This document shows positions 1 through 8,454 of a stretch of 64,000 nt of DNA, in pieces. Made by a program: the position numbers and the translations under genes. Every line of letters begins with the position of its first letter. Positions within the stretch are counted from its first letter, which is position 1. The DNA is taken from the NCBI GenBank assembly GCA_020852275.1, contig JADZBE010000007.1, positions 1-64,000 on the forward strand, written 5' to 3'. The notes beneath the pieces were generated by a model. It was not told where the DNA came from. It saw nothing but the letters and a program-made list of their open reading frames with translations, and made no database searches. This DNA is from Phycisphaerales bacterium (lineage in GTDB: Bacteria; Planctomycetota; Phycisphaerae; UBA1845).

Positions 1-458
1 AGCTTGCTGGACTCGCTCACGCGCCGGACGTTTTCGCCGAGCACCGACCGCAGACTCTCATACACGTCGGGCACAGATTCGGCGACGATGCTCGCGTAGT
101 CTTCGTGATAGGCTTTGTACGCGGCCTTCTGGATGGCGACGATCACGTCGTCATACGCCTTCGCCTCTGCGTAGGCCGCGTCGACCATTTCTTTCGTCAG
201 GTTCTCGTTGCAGCCCTCCTCGAACTCCTCTGCCAGCGTTTCCCACGCGATCCACAGCCGTGTGCATTCGTTGGTTTCCTCGGGCGTGGGCAGCAGTTCT
301 TGGAGATTCAGCGGCGTGCGGCACAGTTCGACGGAGACGATCAGAGCGTGCGCTTCGTCGGGCTTCTCGTCCATGAGGCGCTGCACGTCGGCGTCGATGA
401 TCGGGCCATCCGCGCGGGCGATGCGAGGGGCGCACGTGATGAATGCGAACGCGAGCAT
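1..458 (-). CDS. Hypothetical secreted protein, N-terminal part (runs off left edge)
   Basis: This frame is open on the minus strand from an ATG at 458 to the window edge. It begins with a short hydrophobic stretch (MLAFAFITCAP) ending near ARADG, which looks like a signal peptide. An arginine-containing n-region lies upstream in the same frame, so a TTG near 509 may be the true start. The mature part is acidic and predicted helical, with many Glu, Asp and Ala residues, for example ELLPTPEETNE. I recognise no family. Other open frames here lack a sensible composition. It probably acts outside the cytoplasm, but its function is unknown. Confidence 0.5.
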   Translation of the reverse strand, partial: MLAFAFITCAPRIARADGPIIDADVQRLMDEKPDEAHALIVSVELCRTPLNLQELLPTPEETNECTRLWIAWETLAEEFEEGCNENLTKEMVDAAYAEAKAYDDVIVAIQKAAYKAYHEDYASIVAESVPDVYESLRSVLGENVRRVSESSK

Positions 459-915
459 GGCCGTGGTTAGTGCGACGCGCGGACGAGGGCAAAGTTGGCC
501 GATGAGCAAAGGGCGCGAGAGGTCACGTCGAACCAACCCCGCGCAAGCTCGACTCCCAAGGAAGGCGAGCCTCCGCGCGCGGAGGCGGAGAGAGAGAGAG
601 AGAGAGAGAACCCGTCCCCGTTACGCCGGGGCCTTCCCGGTCAGCTTCCATTCGCATTCGGACCTCCTTTCGGTCAGGCAGACCTCAACCGGCCCGATGG
701 TGGGGGTATTCTACCTCAAGGTGGGTTGGCGGGCAAGGGGGTTCGAAAGGCCGGCAGGGGCACAGTTCGGTGGCACGCACCTCCGGGGCGTGCTGCACGT
801 CTCGGAGATCCGTGCCACCCATCAGAGTGCTCGCACCCATCAGAGTGCCCGCACCCATCGGAGTGCCCGCACCCATCGGAGTGCCCGCACGGACTTGAGG
901 CTGCCTTCCACGCGG
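459..915. other. Gene-free stretch with microsatellite and tandem repeat
   Basis: Between the left-edge gene and porB I see no credible coding frame. The stretch holds a GA-rich microsatellite (about 588-608) and the 18-bp tandem repeat at 816-887. Its composition suggests neutral spacer. No terminator hairpin followed by a T-run is evident. Confidence 0.5.
816..887. repeat. 18-bp tandem repeat, four units
   Basis: Four consecutive 18-bp units with the core CACCCATCAGAGTGCTCG differ at only a few positions (A/G at unit position 9, T/C at position 16). The unit length is a multiple of three, so frames stay open across it, but nothing suggests translation. It lies just downstream of the porB stop. 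Confidence 0.85.
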
Positions 916-1815
916 CTACTCGGAGCCGGGGAACGCGCGCTCCATCCCTTCAAGCCATGCCCACTGCTCTGCGACGTGCCTGCGGACCCCTTCCAAGTTC
1001 ATCGAGGCCGCGGCGTAGCGGCGCTGGCGCTCGGCGTACTTTTCCAGCGGCGTGCCATCCGGGCGGACGTTGATGCGGTAGCGCATGCCGTCGAACACCT
1101 CGAACACCGGAAAGACGCCGCAGCGCACGGCCAGGTCGATCAGGTCCACGCTTTCCTGCGGCTCGGATTTCCACCCCGTCGGGCACGGCGAGAGCAGGAC
1201 GAGAAAGCGAAACCCCTTCACGGTCAGCGCGTATCGCACCTTGCGCAGAAAGTCATCGCGGTGCGCCACCGACAGCGTCGCCGCATACGGAATGCGGTGT
1301 GCCGCCATGATGGCCATCATGTCTTTCTTGCGCTCGGCCTTGCCGCGGGGCGTGGTTGAGGTGGTGACATACTCGGGCGTGGCGCTGCTGCGCTGCCCGC
1401 CGGTGTTGCCGTAGATCTCGTTGTCGTAGCAGAAGTAGAGAACGTTCTCGTTGCGCTCCGCGGCGGCGGAGAGGGTGGCGACGCCGATGTCATACGTTCC
1501 GCCGTCGCCCGCCCAGACCATGACCGGCGCGTCCTCGCCGTTGATCTCGCCGACGAGGCTCAGCCCCGTTGCGACCGCGGCGGCGCTGGCGAAGGTGCTG
1601 GCGGCCACGGGCGCGCCGTACGCGCTGGTGGGAAAGGCGCCGGCGGTGACGATGCCGCAGCAGGCGGGAATGGCCATCAGAGGCTTGCGGTCCTTGCCCA
1701 GCGCCTGCTCGAGCAGTTGCAGCCCGATGGACATTCCGCAGCCGGCGCAGTTGGTGTTTCCCGCGCGAAGCAGCGCGTCGCAGTTCGACTCAACCTGGGT
1801 TGCCATCGCCGTCAT
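916..1815 (-). CDS. porB: Pyruvate/2-oxoacid:ferredoxin oxidoreductase, beta subunit
   Basis: This is the thiamine pyrophosphate-binding subunit of a 2-oxoacid:ferredoxin oxidoreductase, which oxidatively decarboxylates pyruvate (or another 2-oxoacid) to an acyl-CoA while reducing ferredoxin. NCAGCGM at residues 22-28 and the ACCG cysteines near 52-53 form the family's C-x2-C-x(~24)-C cluster pattern. WAGDGGTYDIG near 101-111 is the TPP/Mg motif, and a later cysteine in SPCPTGW fits the fourth [4Fe-4S] ligand. The 299-residue length is normal for a separate beta chain. Its ATG overlaps the porA stop as ATGA at 1812-1815, implying translational coupling. Substrate specificity cannot be read with certainty, but the close PorB-like motifs favour pyruvate. 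Confidence 0.93.
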   Translation of the reverse strand: MTAMATQVESNCDALLRAGNTNCAGCGMSIGLQLLEQALGKDRKPLMAIPACCGIVTAGAFPTSAYGAPVAASTFASAAAVATGLSLVGEINGEDAPVMVWAGDGGTYDIGVATLSAAAERNENVLYFCYDNEIYGNTGGQRSSATPEYVTTSTTPRGKAERKKDMMAIMAAHRIPYAATLSVAHRDDFLRKVRYALTVKGFRFLVLLSPCPTGWKSEPQESVDLIDLAVRCGVFPVFEVFDGMRYRINVRPDGTPLEKYAERQRRYAAASMNLEGVRRHVAEQWAWLEGMERAFPGSE

Positions 1816-2984
1816 ACGCCCACCTCCTGCCAGATCGGCTCGCCAGCGGTCATGCGCGTTTGCAGATCGTCCGCGATCATGCCGAGCACCTCGGGCGTTA
1901 CGTCGCCGCCGCCAAGACCCACGATGTAGTTCTGAACCACCAGGTCGCTGCGCCCCTGAAAGGTCGCCGCCACCTCGCCCCAGAACACCCCGCCGGAGCC
2001 GGCCGAATGGTTGCGGTCCAGCACGCCCAGCCGCTTCGCCTTTCCGACGGCTTCGCGCAACTGACGGCGCGGAAATGGCCGGAACATCTTGAGCTTGATC
2101 AGCCCGAGTTTCTCACCTTCTGACTGACGGGATTCCACCAGACGCCTTGCGGTCCGGGCCATCGTGTTGCATGCCACCAGCATCTGCTCCGCGTCTTCCG
2201 CATGTTCAACCCGCAGCGCGCCGTCAGGCCGGCGCCCGAACACCTTCTCAAACTCGTCCAGCGCCTCCTCCAGCACCTCCGGCACTCGCTCCATGGCCGA
2301 CTGAATCTGCCGCCGGTGATGCGCCGTCTCCTTCGGCCAAGTCAAGCCGCCGACGGTCGCAGGGTGATCGACGCGCAGGCGATGCGGCACGTGGCACGGC
2401 GGCAGGAAGCGATCGACCTGCGCCTGCTCGGGCAACTCCACGCCCATCAGCGTGTGCGAAACGACAAAGCCGTCGAGCGCCACGCACACGGGCAGCAGAA
2501 TGCGCGGGTCTTCGGCGACGCGAAAGGCAAGAAGCACCGTGTCCACGAGGTCCTGGTGCGACTCGGTGTAGAACTGAATCCACGCGGCGTCGCGGAACAT
2601 CAGGCTATCGCCCTGGTCCACCCAGATGTTCCACGGCGGACCGAGCGTGCGGTTCACGGCAATGAGCACGATCGGCAGGCGGTAATAGCCCGCGGCGAAA
2701 ATGTTCTCAACCATGTACGCCAGCCCGTTGGCGGAGCTGGCGGTGAACGCCCGCGCGCCGTTCAGCGCCGCGCCGATGCACACGGCCATCGCGCTGTGCT
2801 CGCTCTCCACGGGGACGACGCGCCCGCGTGAGAAGTTGAATCCACGGAGGTACTCGACGATCTCCGTCTGCGGGGTGATCGGATACGCGCCGGCGACGCA
2901 GCCGCGCGCGGACCGGTTCGCCTCGCCGCAGACGGACAGAGCGTATCCTGCTGCATGATTCCCGGTAATCAACGCCTTGCCCAT
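1812..2984 (-). CDS. porA: Pyruvate/2-oxoacid:ferredoxin oxidoreductase, alpha subunit
   Basis: This is the alpha chain of the oxidoreductase, carrying the pyrimidine-binding part of the thiamine cofactor site and the transketolase C-terminal-like domain. GAYPITPQTEIVEYL and the later NRTLGPPWNIWVDQGDS are typical of PorA. I chose the ATG at 2984 (MGKALITGNHAAG) because GGAGAGG lies just upstream. The frame continues about 45 codons further upstream, but those residues are Arg-rich and unlike the family. That gives 390 residues, the usual size. It is followed by porB with a 4-bp overlap. Upstream, 58 bp away, is the WD40 gene, an unexpected neighbour inside a por cluster. Confidence 0.92.
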   Translation of the reverse strand: MGKALITGNHAAGYALSVCGEANRSARGCVAGAYPITPQTEIVEYLRGFNFSRGRVVPVESEHSAMAVCIGAALNGARAFTASSANGLAYMVENIFAAGYYRLPIVLIAVNRTLGPPWNIWVDQGDSLMFRDAAWIQFYTESHQDLVDTVLLAFRVAEDPRILLPVCVALDGFVVSHTLMGVELPEQAQVDRFLPPCHVPHRLRVDHPATVGGLTWPKETAHHRRQIQSAMERVPEVLEEALDEFEKVFGRRPDGALRVEHAEDAEQMLVACNTMARTARRLVESRQSEGEKLGLIKLKMFRPFPRRQLREAVGKAKRLGVLDRNHSAGSGGVFWGEVAATFQGRSDLVVQNYIVGLGGGDVTPEVLGMIADDLQTRMTAGEPIWQEVGV

Positions 2985-3042
2985 GTGCACACCTCTCCGG
3001 CCTGGTCGTATCACGATCCGCCCCACGCGCCGCCCAGCACAA

Positions 3043-4281
3043 TTACAGGCACTCCGCCGACGCACCCAGCCGGCACCAGCGCAGCGTCGCCGAATGCGTG
3101 CCAGCCGATACGCCCGCATACTTCACTTTCAGTTTCCCACGGTCGTTCGTTCGAAACTCACGGCAGTCGCCGCCGTCAAGGCACATCGGGTACAGCGCCC
3201 CCGGCGTCCCCTTCTTCAACCGGACGATGAACGTGTACCGACCTTCCGCGCCCGGTTTGCACACCGCGCTCATCGCCTCACGCATGTTGCACTCGAACGG
3301 GTTGTCCGCCACGACGACCCAGCCGTCGTCGCGCCCGAAACCGTATTCATTGCCTCCGGCGGCGAACTGCACGGTGCGCGGTCCGGAATACGGCCAGTAG
3401 GCGACGTTGCCCGTTTCTTCGTCATACTTCCGCAGCTCGGAGTAGTCGCCCGCGTTCCATAGTTTCAACGTGGCGTCGCGGGCTCCGGTGGCGAGAAAGC
3501 GGCCGTCCGGCGACAGCGCGATCGTGTTGATGATCTCGGCGTGCGCGTTGCGGAGGGAGTGAACCAGCGCCCCGTCCGACACGCGCCAGAAGTTTACCGT
3601 GCCCTCGAACTCATCCTGGATCGCGGAGCCTCCCGAAGCCAGCACCTCGCCGCGCGGCGGAACAAACGCCAGCGACTGGACGGTCTGCGGATACCCGTAT
3701 CCCATCAACTGCACGAGCTGCCCGTCCGACACGCGCCACACCCGCACCCATCCGTTCTGCCCGCCGCCCGCCAGCAACTGTCCGTCAAACGAGAACGCCA
3801 CCGCATCCGAGTACGCCGGCAGATCGTGCAACACCTCGCCGGTGGCGATGTCGATGATCTTCGTGCTCGACCACTGGTCCGCCGCGCCGAGCACCGTCCC
3901 GTCCGGGCTGTACGCCAGCACGGTGATGTCGTGGTCAAACTCGTGGATGGTCTCCTGCAGTGCCCCATCCGACACGCGCCACAGGGTGATCGCCGTTCCA
4001 CCCGCGGCGGCCAGCGTCCGTCCATCCGGCGAGAAGCACACGTGCGCACCGTAGCCCGCGAGCGTGCGGATCGGCGTGCCGTCGCTCGCTTTCCACAGCT
4101 TGATGCCCTGCGTGTAACTTCCCGTGGCGACCAGCGCGCCATCCGGTGAGAAGGCGATGCCGCTGGTTTGAGCGCCGTGCGCGGCCTGCTTCCAGAGAAT
4201 GTCCGGCGGCCCCTGCGCCTCCGTCGCCGCGACCGAAGCAGCCAGCCCCGCAGCCACAAGCATGATCCCGATCCACTTCAT
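3043..4281 (-). CDS. Secreted WD40 beta-propeller protein with shared C-terminal module
   Basis: MKWIGIMLVAAGLAASVAAT is a signal peptide, which favours the start at 4281 (ATGs at 4311 and 4341 are also in frame). Residues about 35-320 form roughly seven WD40-type blades, with recurring FSPDG and LWRVSDGA motifs, so a protein-protein or ligand-binding propeller outside the cytoplasm is likely. The last 80 or so residues hold a cysteine-bearing module (GTP, then LDGGD, then NDRGKLK) that also ends the kelch protein at 8455-9858 and makes up most of the product at 11191-11466. It lies between the gamma fusion and porA, all on the minus strand and closely spaced, so it is probably co-transcribed. 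Why a secreted propeller sits in a cytoplasmic redox operon is unclear. Confidence 0.82.
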   Translation of the reverse strand: MKWIGIMLVAAGLAASVAATEAQGPPDILWKQAAHGAQTSGIAFSPDGALVATGSYTQGIKLWKASDGTPIRTLAGYGAHVCFSPDGRTLAAAGGTAITLWRVSDGALQETIHEFDHDITVLAYSPDGTVLGAADQWSSTKIIDIATGEVLHDLPAYSDAVAFSFDGQLLAGGGQNGWVRVWRVSDGQLVQLMGYGYPQTVQSLAFVPPRGEVLASGGSAIQDEFEGTVNFWRVSDGALVHSLRNAHAEIINTIALSPDGRFLATGARDATLKLWNAGDYSELRKYDEETGNVAYWPYSGPRTVQFAAGGNEYGFGRDDGWVVVADNPFECNMREAMSAVCKPGAEGRYTFIVRLKKGTPGALYPMCLDGGDCREFRTNDRGKLKVKYAGVSAGTHSATLRWCRLGASAECL

Positions 4282-4366
4282 GATGCTCGTTGTCTGACTG
4301 TCCGCGAACATCGCGTTCGCAACCTTCCCCCCGGCCGCCATTCCATCTGCTTCGCGATTCCTGCGC

Positions 4367-6706
4367 CTACAACTCCGTCATGTACACCACGCCGCGCGGG
4401 CAAACGGACGCGCACACGCCGCATCCCTTGCACTGTCCGTAATCAAACTGAAACTCCTCGCCGCAGCGCAGCAGCACCCCCTCCGGGCAGTAGTGAACGC
4501 ACCGGTCGCAGAGGTTGCACACGCCGCAACTGAAGCAGCGGTTCGCCTCGTCCTCCGCGGGGTGGAACACCGGATCGTCCACCAGCCCGCGCCGAACTTC
4601 CTCAAACGACACGCGCCTCGCGGCCGGCGGGATCGCGCGGCCGTCATGCCTCGGCGCATGCTCGAAGATGTGCATCGTGATCTGTTCCGGACCCGCGACG
4701 GGCGGCGGTGTGGGGAAGAGGTCCTCGCCCGTCAGCGTCCGATGGATGTGCAGCGCGGCGCGCCGGCCGCTGCCGATCGCGGCGGATACGGTTCCTTCGT
4801 TGCTCGCAAAATCGCCGCCGAAGAAGACCGGCGCGGCGGTCATGCCGACCAGCGCCTCGCCCTCGCGCACCTCCGCGCCTTCCGGCAGGATGCCCACGTC
4901 CGCCGACTGCCCCAGCGCGAGGATCACGCGGTCGCAGCGCAGATCGAAATGACTGTCCTCGCCGACGTGCGGCACGCTGCGGCGGCGCCCGTCCGCGTCC
5001 GGCTCCGCGAGTTTCATCCGCTGGCACGTGAGCATCGTCGCGCCCTTCTCGCGGAAGATCCGCAGCGGCTGCACCAGCTCATCCAGCGCGATGCCCTCTT
5101 CCAGCGCCTCGTCGATCTCCTCGCGGATCGCCGGCATCTCCTCGCGCGAGCGGCGGTACACGATGCGCACGTGCCGCGCGCCCAGACGCAGTGCCGTCCG
5201 CGCCGCGTCCATGGCCGTATTGCCGCCGCCGACGATGATGACCTCCTGCTGCTTCGTGGATTCCTCGCCGCGTCGGGCGCGATCCAGGAAATCCAGCCCC
5301 TCGATCACCCGCCCGTCCGCCTCGGGGCCGAGGTCCATCCCGCGCGCCTGCTGCAGGCCCGTCGCCAGGAACACGGCGGCGAAACGCTGCGTCAACTCGA
5401 CCAGGTCCGCGCGGGTGACACGCTTGTGGCACGGCTCCACGCCGCAACTGAGGATGTGGCGGATCTCCCGATCGAGCACGTCGCGCGGTAGCCGGTAGGC
5501 GGGAATCCCCGTCCGCAGCACGCCGCCCAGCTCCTTGTCCGACTCGAAAAGCGTGACGGGGTATCCCAGCCGCGCAACGTGATACGCCGCGGAGAGACCC
5601 GCCGGCCCGGAGCCGACGACGGCCACGCGCTCCTCGCGGCGCGGCTGCGTCGGTGGCGGAAGTTCGCCGTGGTCCGCCGCGTAGCGCTCCAGGTCGCGGA
5701 TGTTGACGCTTTCATCAAAGATGCGGCGATTGCAGGCGTCCATGCACGGCGCGGGGCACACGCGCCCGCACACGCCCGGCAGCGGCGTCGTCACCAGAAG
5801 GATCGACAGCGCCTCGGTGGCGTCGTTGCGCTGCAGCGCCTGCACGAACGCCTGAATATCGTTGCCGGCCGGGCACGCATGGTTGCACGGCGGCGTGAGC
5901 TGATGCCGCTGCGGCTGGCGCGTGGCCCAGTTGCCCGTGCGGATGGCGGGCATTCCGCCCACGTCCGCATCGAGCAAGTCCTTCGGCGGCGCGCCGGGCG
6001 CACGCGCTTTCGGCGCCGCCGCCGCGCCGGGCAGCTTCTCCAGGCGGACGGACTCGAACGCCTCGCGCGCGGCTTCGAGATTAGCGCCGCCGAACTTCGA
6101 CTGCGCCAGCGTCTCGGTCACGTCCTTGAACGTCAGCCCGATCGCCTTCGGCACGTCTGAAGTGCGTGGCACGTCTGACGCGCGTGGCAGGTCTCGCGTG
6201 CGCAGCGCTTCCGGCCTGCCCGGCGCACTTCTCGTGCGCGGCGCGTCCGGCGAGGCGGCAAGGCCCAGCACTTTCGCCACCGCGCCGAGCAGCGTCGTAT
6301 TCACGATCGGGACCGTCCGCGTGCCCAGCCCGTGCGCCACCGCGATCGACGTGGCATCGAGGCAGGCCACGTTGCGCCCGGGAAACATCTCCGCGAACGC
6401 CTCCGGCGGCTGCGGCGTGTTGAGAAGGATCCAGCCATCGGGCTTGTGGCCGTCGAGGATGTTCGGTGCGATGAGCGTGCGGTCGAGGACGATGACGTGG
6501 TCGGGCGTGCGGACCTGGTTGTGGTTGGTGATCTCGGCGTCGTCGATGCGGACGTAGGCCTGAAGCGGCGCGCCGGAGCGCTCCGCGGCATACACGCCGA
6601 ACGCCTGCACATGCTTGCCGCGGTTGAAGTAGGTCGAGGCGATCAGCTTGGCGAGCGTGACCCCGCCCTGCCCGCCGCGCCCGTACAGCGTCATCTCGAT
6701 CATCAT
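4367..6706 (-). CDS. 2-oxoacid:ferredoxin oxidoreductase gamma subunit fused to GltD-like NAD(P)/FAD oxidoreductase and 2x[4Fe-4S] ferredoxin
   Basis: There are three parts. Residues 1-150 are a Por gamma domain (GRGGQGGVTLAKL near 9-21). After a repeat-rich linker, residues about 265-690 resemble the glutamate synthase small subunit and other NAD(P)H oxidoreductases: an N-terminal Cys cluster (CNHACPAGND, CGRVCPAPCMDAC), an FAD motif (VGSGPAGLSAAYHVA), an NAD(P) motif (VGGGNTAMDAARTA) and a closing GGDFASNEGTVS segment. The C-terminus has two ferredoxin clusters (CGVCNLCDRCVHYCP and CKGCGVCASVCP) equivalent to Por delta. At 779 residues it combines functions usually spread over two or three genes. 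I infer coupling of 2-oxoacid oxidation to NAD(P) reduction, or the reverse. It is first in the cluster with WD40, porA and porB. Confidence 0.88.
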   Translation of the reverse strand: MMIEMTLYGRGGQGGVTLAKLIASTYFNRGKHVQAFGVYAAERSGAPLQAYVRIDDAEITNHNQVRTPDHVIVLDRTLIAPNILDGHKPDGWILLNTPQPPEAFAEMFPGRNVACLDATSIAVAHGLGTRTVPIVNTTLLGAVAKVLGLAASPDAPRTRSAPGRPEALRTRDLPRASDVPRTSDVPKAIGLTFKDVTETLAQSKFGGANLEAAREAFESVRLEKLPGAAAAPKARAPGAPPKDLLDADVGGMPAIRTGNWATRQPQRHQLTPPCNHACPAGNDIQAFVQALQRNDATEALSILLVTTPLPGVCGRVCPAPCMDACNRRIFDESVNIRDLERYAADHGELPPPTQPRREERVAVVGSGPAGLSAAYHVARLGYPVTLFESDKELGGVLRTGIPAYRLPRDVLDREIRHILSCGVEPCHKRVTRADLVELTQRFAAVFLATGLQQARGMDLGPEADGRVIEGLDFLDRARRGEESTKQQEVIIVGGGNTAMDAARTALRLGARHVRIVYRRSREEMPAIREEIDEALEEGIALDELVQPLRIFREKGATMLTCQRMKLAEPDADGRRRSVPHVGEDSHFDLRCDRVILALGQSADVGILPEGAEVREGEALVGMTAAPVFFGGDFASNEGTVSAAIGSGRRAALHIHRTLTGEDLFPTPPPVAGPEQITMHIFEHAPRHDGRAIPPAARRVSFEEVRRGLVDDPVFHPAEDEANRCFSCGVCNLCDRCVHYCPEGVLLRCGEEFQFDYGQCKGCGVCASVCPRGVVYMTEL
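6158..6254. repeat. Repeat-derived linker inside the gamma/GltD fusion
   Basis: Within the coding sequence, short copies of a GGCACGTCTGA / GCGCGTGGCA type motif recur back to back and in inverted orientation. They encode an Arg/Ser/Pro-rich linker (RTRSAPGRPEALRTRDLPRASD) with no similarity to either flanking domain. A similar CACGTC...GTGCCACC motif occurs in intergenic DNA at 11856-11890. I read it as a repeat that entered a tolerant inter-domain linker. Confidence 0.55.
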
Positions 6707-6719
6707 CAGCCCTCCAGCC

Positions 6720-6785
6720 CAGCGAGCCGCGTGGCTTCAGCCCGCGCGATTTCAGCCGAGCCGCGTGGCTTCAGCCCGCGCGAGT
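6720..6785. repeat. Two copies of the GCGGGCTGAAGCCCGC-type palindrome (reverse orientation)
   Basis: GAGCCGCGTGGCTTCAGCCC appears twice within 65 bp. It is the reverse complement of the CGGGCTGAAGCC palindrome found at 11777, 21127, 22337 and, in frame, in the gspI leader (32563-32675). It follows directly upstream of the gamma-fusion start codon, so it sits in that gene's 5' region. Confidence 0.7.
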
Positions 6786-7068
6786 CCGACCCATCCCCTG
6801 GACCCTCCGCCGTCAGGATCCCTCTCCACTTGGGGAACCCGGCAATCCGCGTTCCTCAACGGGTTTCAGACCCTTGGCTTCACCATTCTTACGGCTTTCC
6901 AGCCGTTCCTTCGTCCCGAGAACATCCTCAGGACTGCCCCGTCCGCCCTTGGGGTGCGCCGAATGACCCAATCGCCCGCCGCATCCTCAGCCCCCTCGCC
7001 TCACCCCGCAGCGCCCGTGCCGGTGCATCGAGGACCGAGAGGCAGGTCAACGATCCGGGGAGCAGAGG

Positions 7069-7106
7069 GTATCCGCAGAGGACGCAGAGGGCGCAGAGAA
7101 GTCAAG
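7069..7106. repeat. CGCAGAGGACGCAGAG repeat element
   Basis: GTATCCGCAGAGGACGCAGA followed by GGGCGCAGAGAAG is a tandem of about 9-bp units built on CGCAGAG. The same element occurs at 11588-11632 and inside mtfA at 25231-25258. It belongs to a dispersed family in this genome. Confidence 0.7.
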
Positions 7107-7675
7107 AAAGGTCCCCAAAGCGTTGCGCACAGAGCAGGCGGCAATCGCCAAGAAAGAAAAGAAACCAACGCACCTGCCGCATCCCCATCTGCGCAATCAG
7201 CGTCCTCTGCGGACACTTCCTTCTGCGGACCGTGCGCCGGCAGACACAGGCCATGGAACGCGTCGGCCCCGCTGGGGATTGTGCGGTCCCTGCATGGGTA
7301 TGGACGATTCCGGCCTTGGGACGGGAGACTATTGCCGCGAAGGAAGCGACGCTCGCCGGGGCGAGGGCGACCCCCGCCGAAGAGGGAGCGATGCCGGCCT
7401 GGGAGGGGGCGATGCCCGCCGGGGAGGGAACGAACTCCATGCGTCCGGTCACGAGTCAACGCAGCGCGGTTCTGATCGCTGGGAGAATCCGTTTCCGCCG
7501 CGACGCAGCGCCCGTTCCGAGCTCCCGTGCGCCCATTGCAGGGAAAGATGCACGCGCATCAAGGCACGGAGCGTCAGCTTCAAGGAACGGACCGCAACTC
7601 CAAGGAAAGGAGCGTCCCCTCCAAGGAATGGATCGTCCCCTCCTAGGCACGGCGCGTGATTCCTTGACGGCGATG

Positions 7676-7770
7676 ACCCATCCCAAGGCGGGGACGGCCC
7701 ATCCCAAGGCGGGGACGGCCCATTCCAAGGCGGGGGCGGTGCATTCCAAGGCGGGGATGACTCATTCCGT
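7676..7770. repeat. 21-bp tandem repeat
   Basis: At least four units of CCCATCCCAAGGCGGGGACG (plus G) follow one another, with decay at both ends. Related CCAAGGAA-containing units continue on the left to about 7560. The unit length gives 7-residue periodicity in translation (for example NGPSPPW on the minus strand), which explains the misleading open frames here. Confidence 0.75.
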
Positions 7771-8118
7771 GGAATGGCCGCCCTGTTCCTTGGAATGGAC
7801 GGCTCATTCCCGGGAATCGCGCTCGATTCCCGGCCCACAGGCCCCTTTCCGGCCCCGCAAACGCCATTCGGCTCTCTTTAAAACCTCCACTTTAATCCCA
7901 TGCCGGCGCTGCCGATCCGGTGGTCGAGCTTCGAGGCGAAGGCTCCCGGGAGGGGCCGAGGAGATCCCGTCCGCAGAGGTGCGTCGGCGCGCCGGCCCTC
8001 CTCCGCCCCTGCCGGGGCGGGCTTGCGCATCGCCGACCTCCCCACGGGTTTCGGTCGCCGCGGCGACCTCCACCCGTGGCTACAATCCGTCGCCCCATCC
8101 GGGGCGAAAACTGCCCCG

Positions 8119-8368
8119 CCGGTTCCGTCACAGACGCAGGCCGGTCCAGTCACGTCCCTGCGCCGGTTCGGTCACAGGCCCGCGCCGGTTCGGTCACAGG
8201 CCCGCGTCGGTTCGGTCACAGGCCCACGCCGGTTCGGTCACAGGTCCACGCCGGTCCGGTCGTTGGCCCACGCCGGTTCGGTCGTTGGTCCGCGCCGGTC
8301 CAGTCGTTGGCCCACGCCGGACCGGTCTTGAGTCTCCGCCGGTGCGGTCATTGGCCCCCGCCGGCTTG
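8119..8368. repeat. 22-bp tandem repeat, about eleven units
   Basis: Units of the form CGCCGGTTCGGTCACAGGCC (plus CA) repeat about eleven times. Left-hand units carry TCACAGG and right-hand units carry TCGTTGG, so the array has two sub-types. There are no unique spacers, so it is not a CRISPR array. It ends about 85 bp before the kelch gene's start codon. Confidence 0.85.
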
Positions 8369-8454
8369 ATCGCGGCAAGAATCCGTTTCCGCCGCGACGC
8401 AGCGGCCGGTACAATGGGAGCGATTGTCCCAGTAACCCTTTTGGAGGCTTCACG

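Larger units (their letters stand above)
6707..8454. other. 1.7-kb repeat-rich region without a convincing gene
   Basis: Long open frames exist on both strands, but they are built from repeats: palindromes at 6720-6785, a CGCAGAGGACGCAGAG element at 7069-7106, 20-22 bp tandem units from about 7320 to 7800, and the 22-bp array at 8119-8368. None shows a recognisable domain, ribosome-binding site or signal peptide. A 27-bp direct repeat (GAATCCGTTTCCGCCGCGAC followed by GCAGCG) occurs at about 7485-7511 and again at about 8379-8405, bracketing the arrays. The promoter of the kelch gene at 8455 must lie at its right end, but I cannot point to it with confidence. Confidence 0.65.

Noticed and set aside
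208-1359. 383-codon plus-strand frame antisense to porB
   Set aside because: porB on the minus strand has clear iron-sulfur and TPP motifs. The plus-strand product has only translated repeats such as TLHQSAR-like units.
7449-7838. Minus-strand frame with NGPSPPW heptapeptide repeats
   Set aside because: The periodic peptide is a consequence of the 21-bp DNA repeat. No signal peptide, ribosome-binding site or flanking protein-like sequence.
8119-8368. Possible CRISPR array
   Set aside because: Units of 22 bp are contiguous, with no unique spacers, and no cas gene is present.
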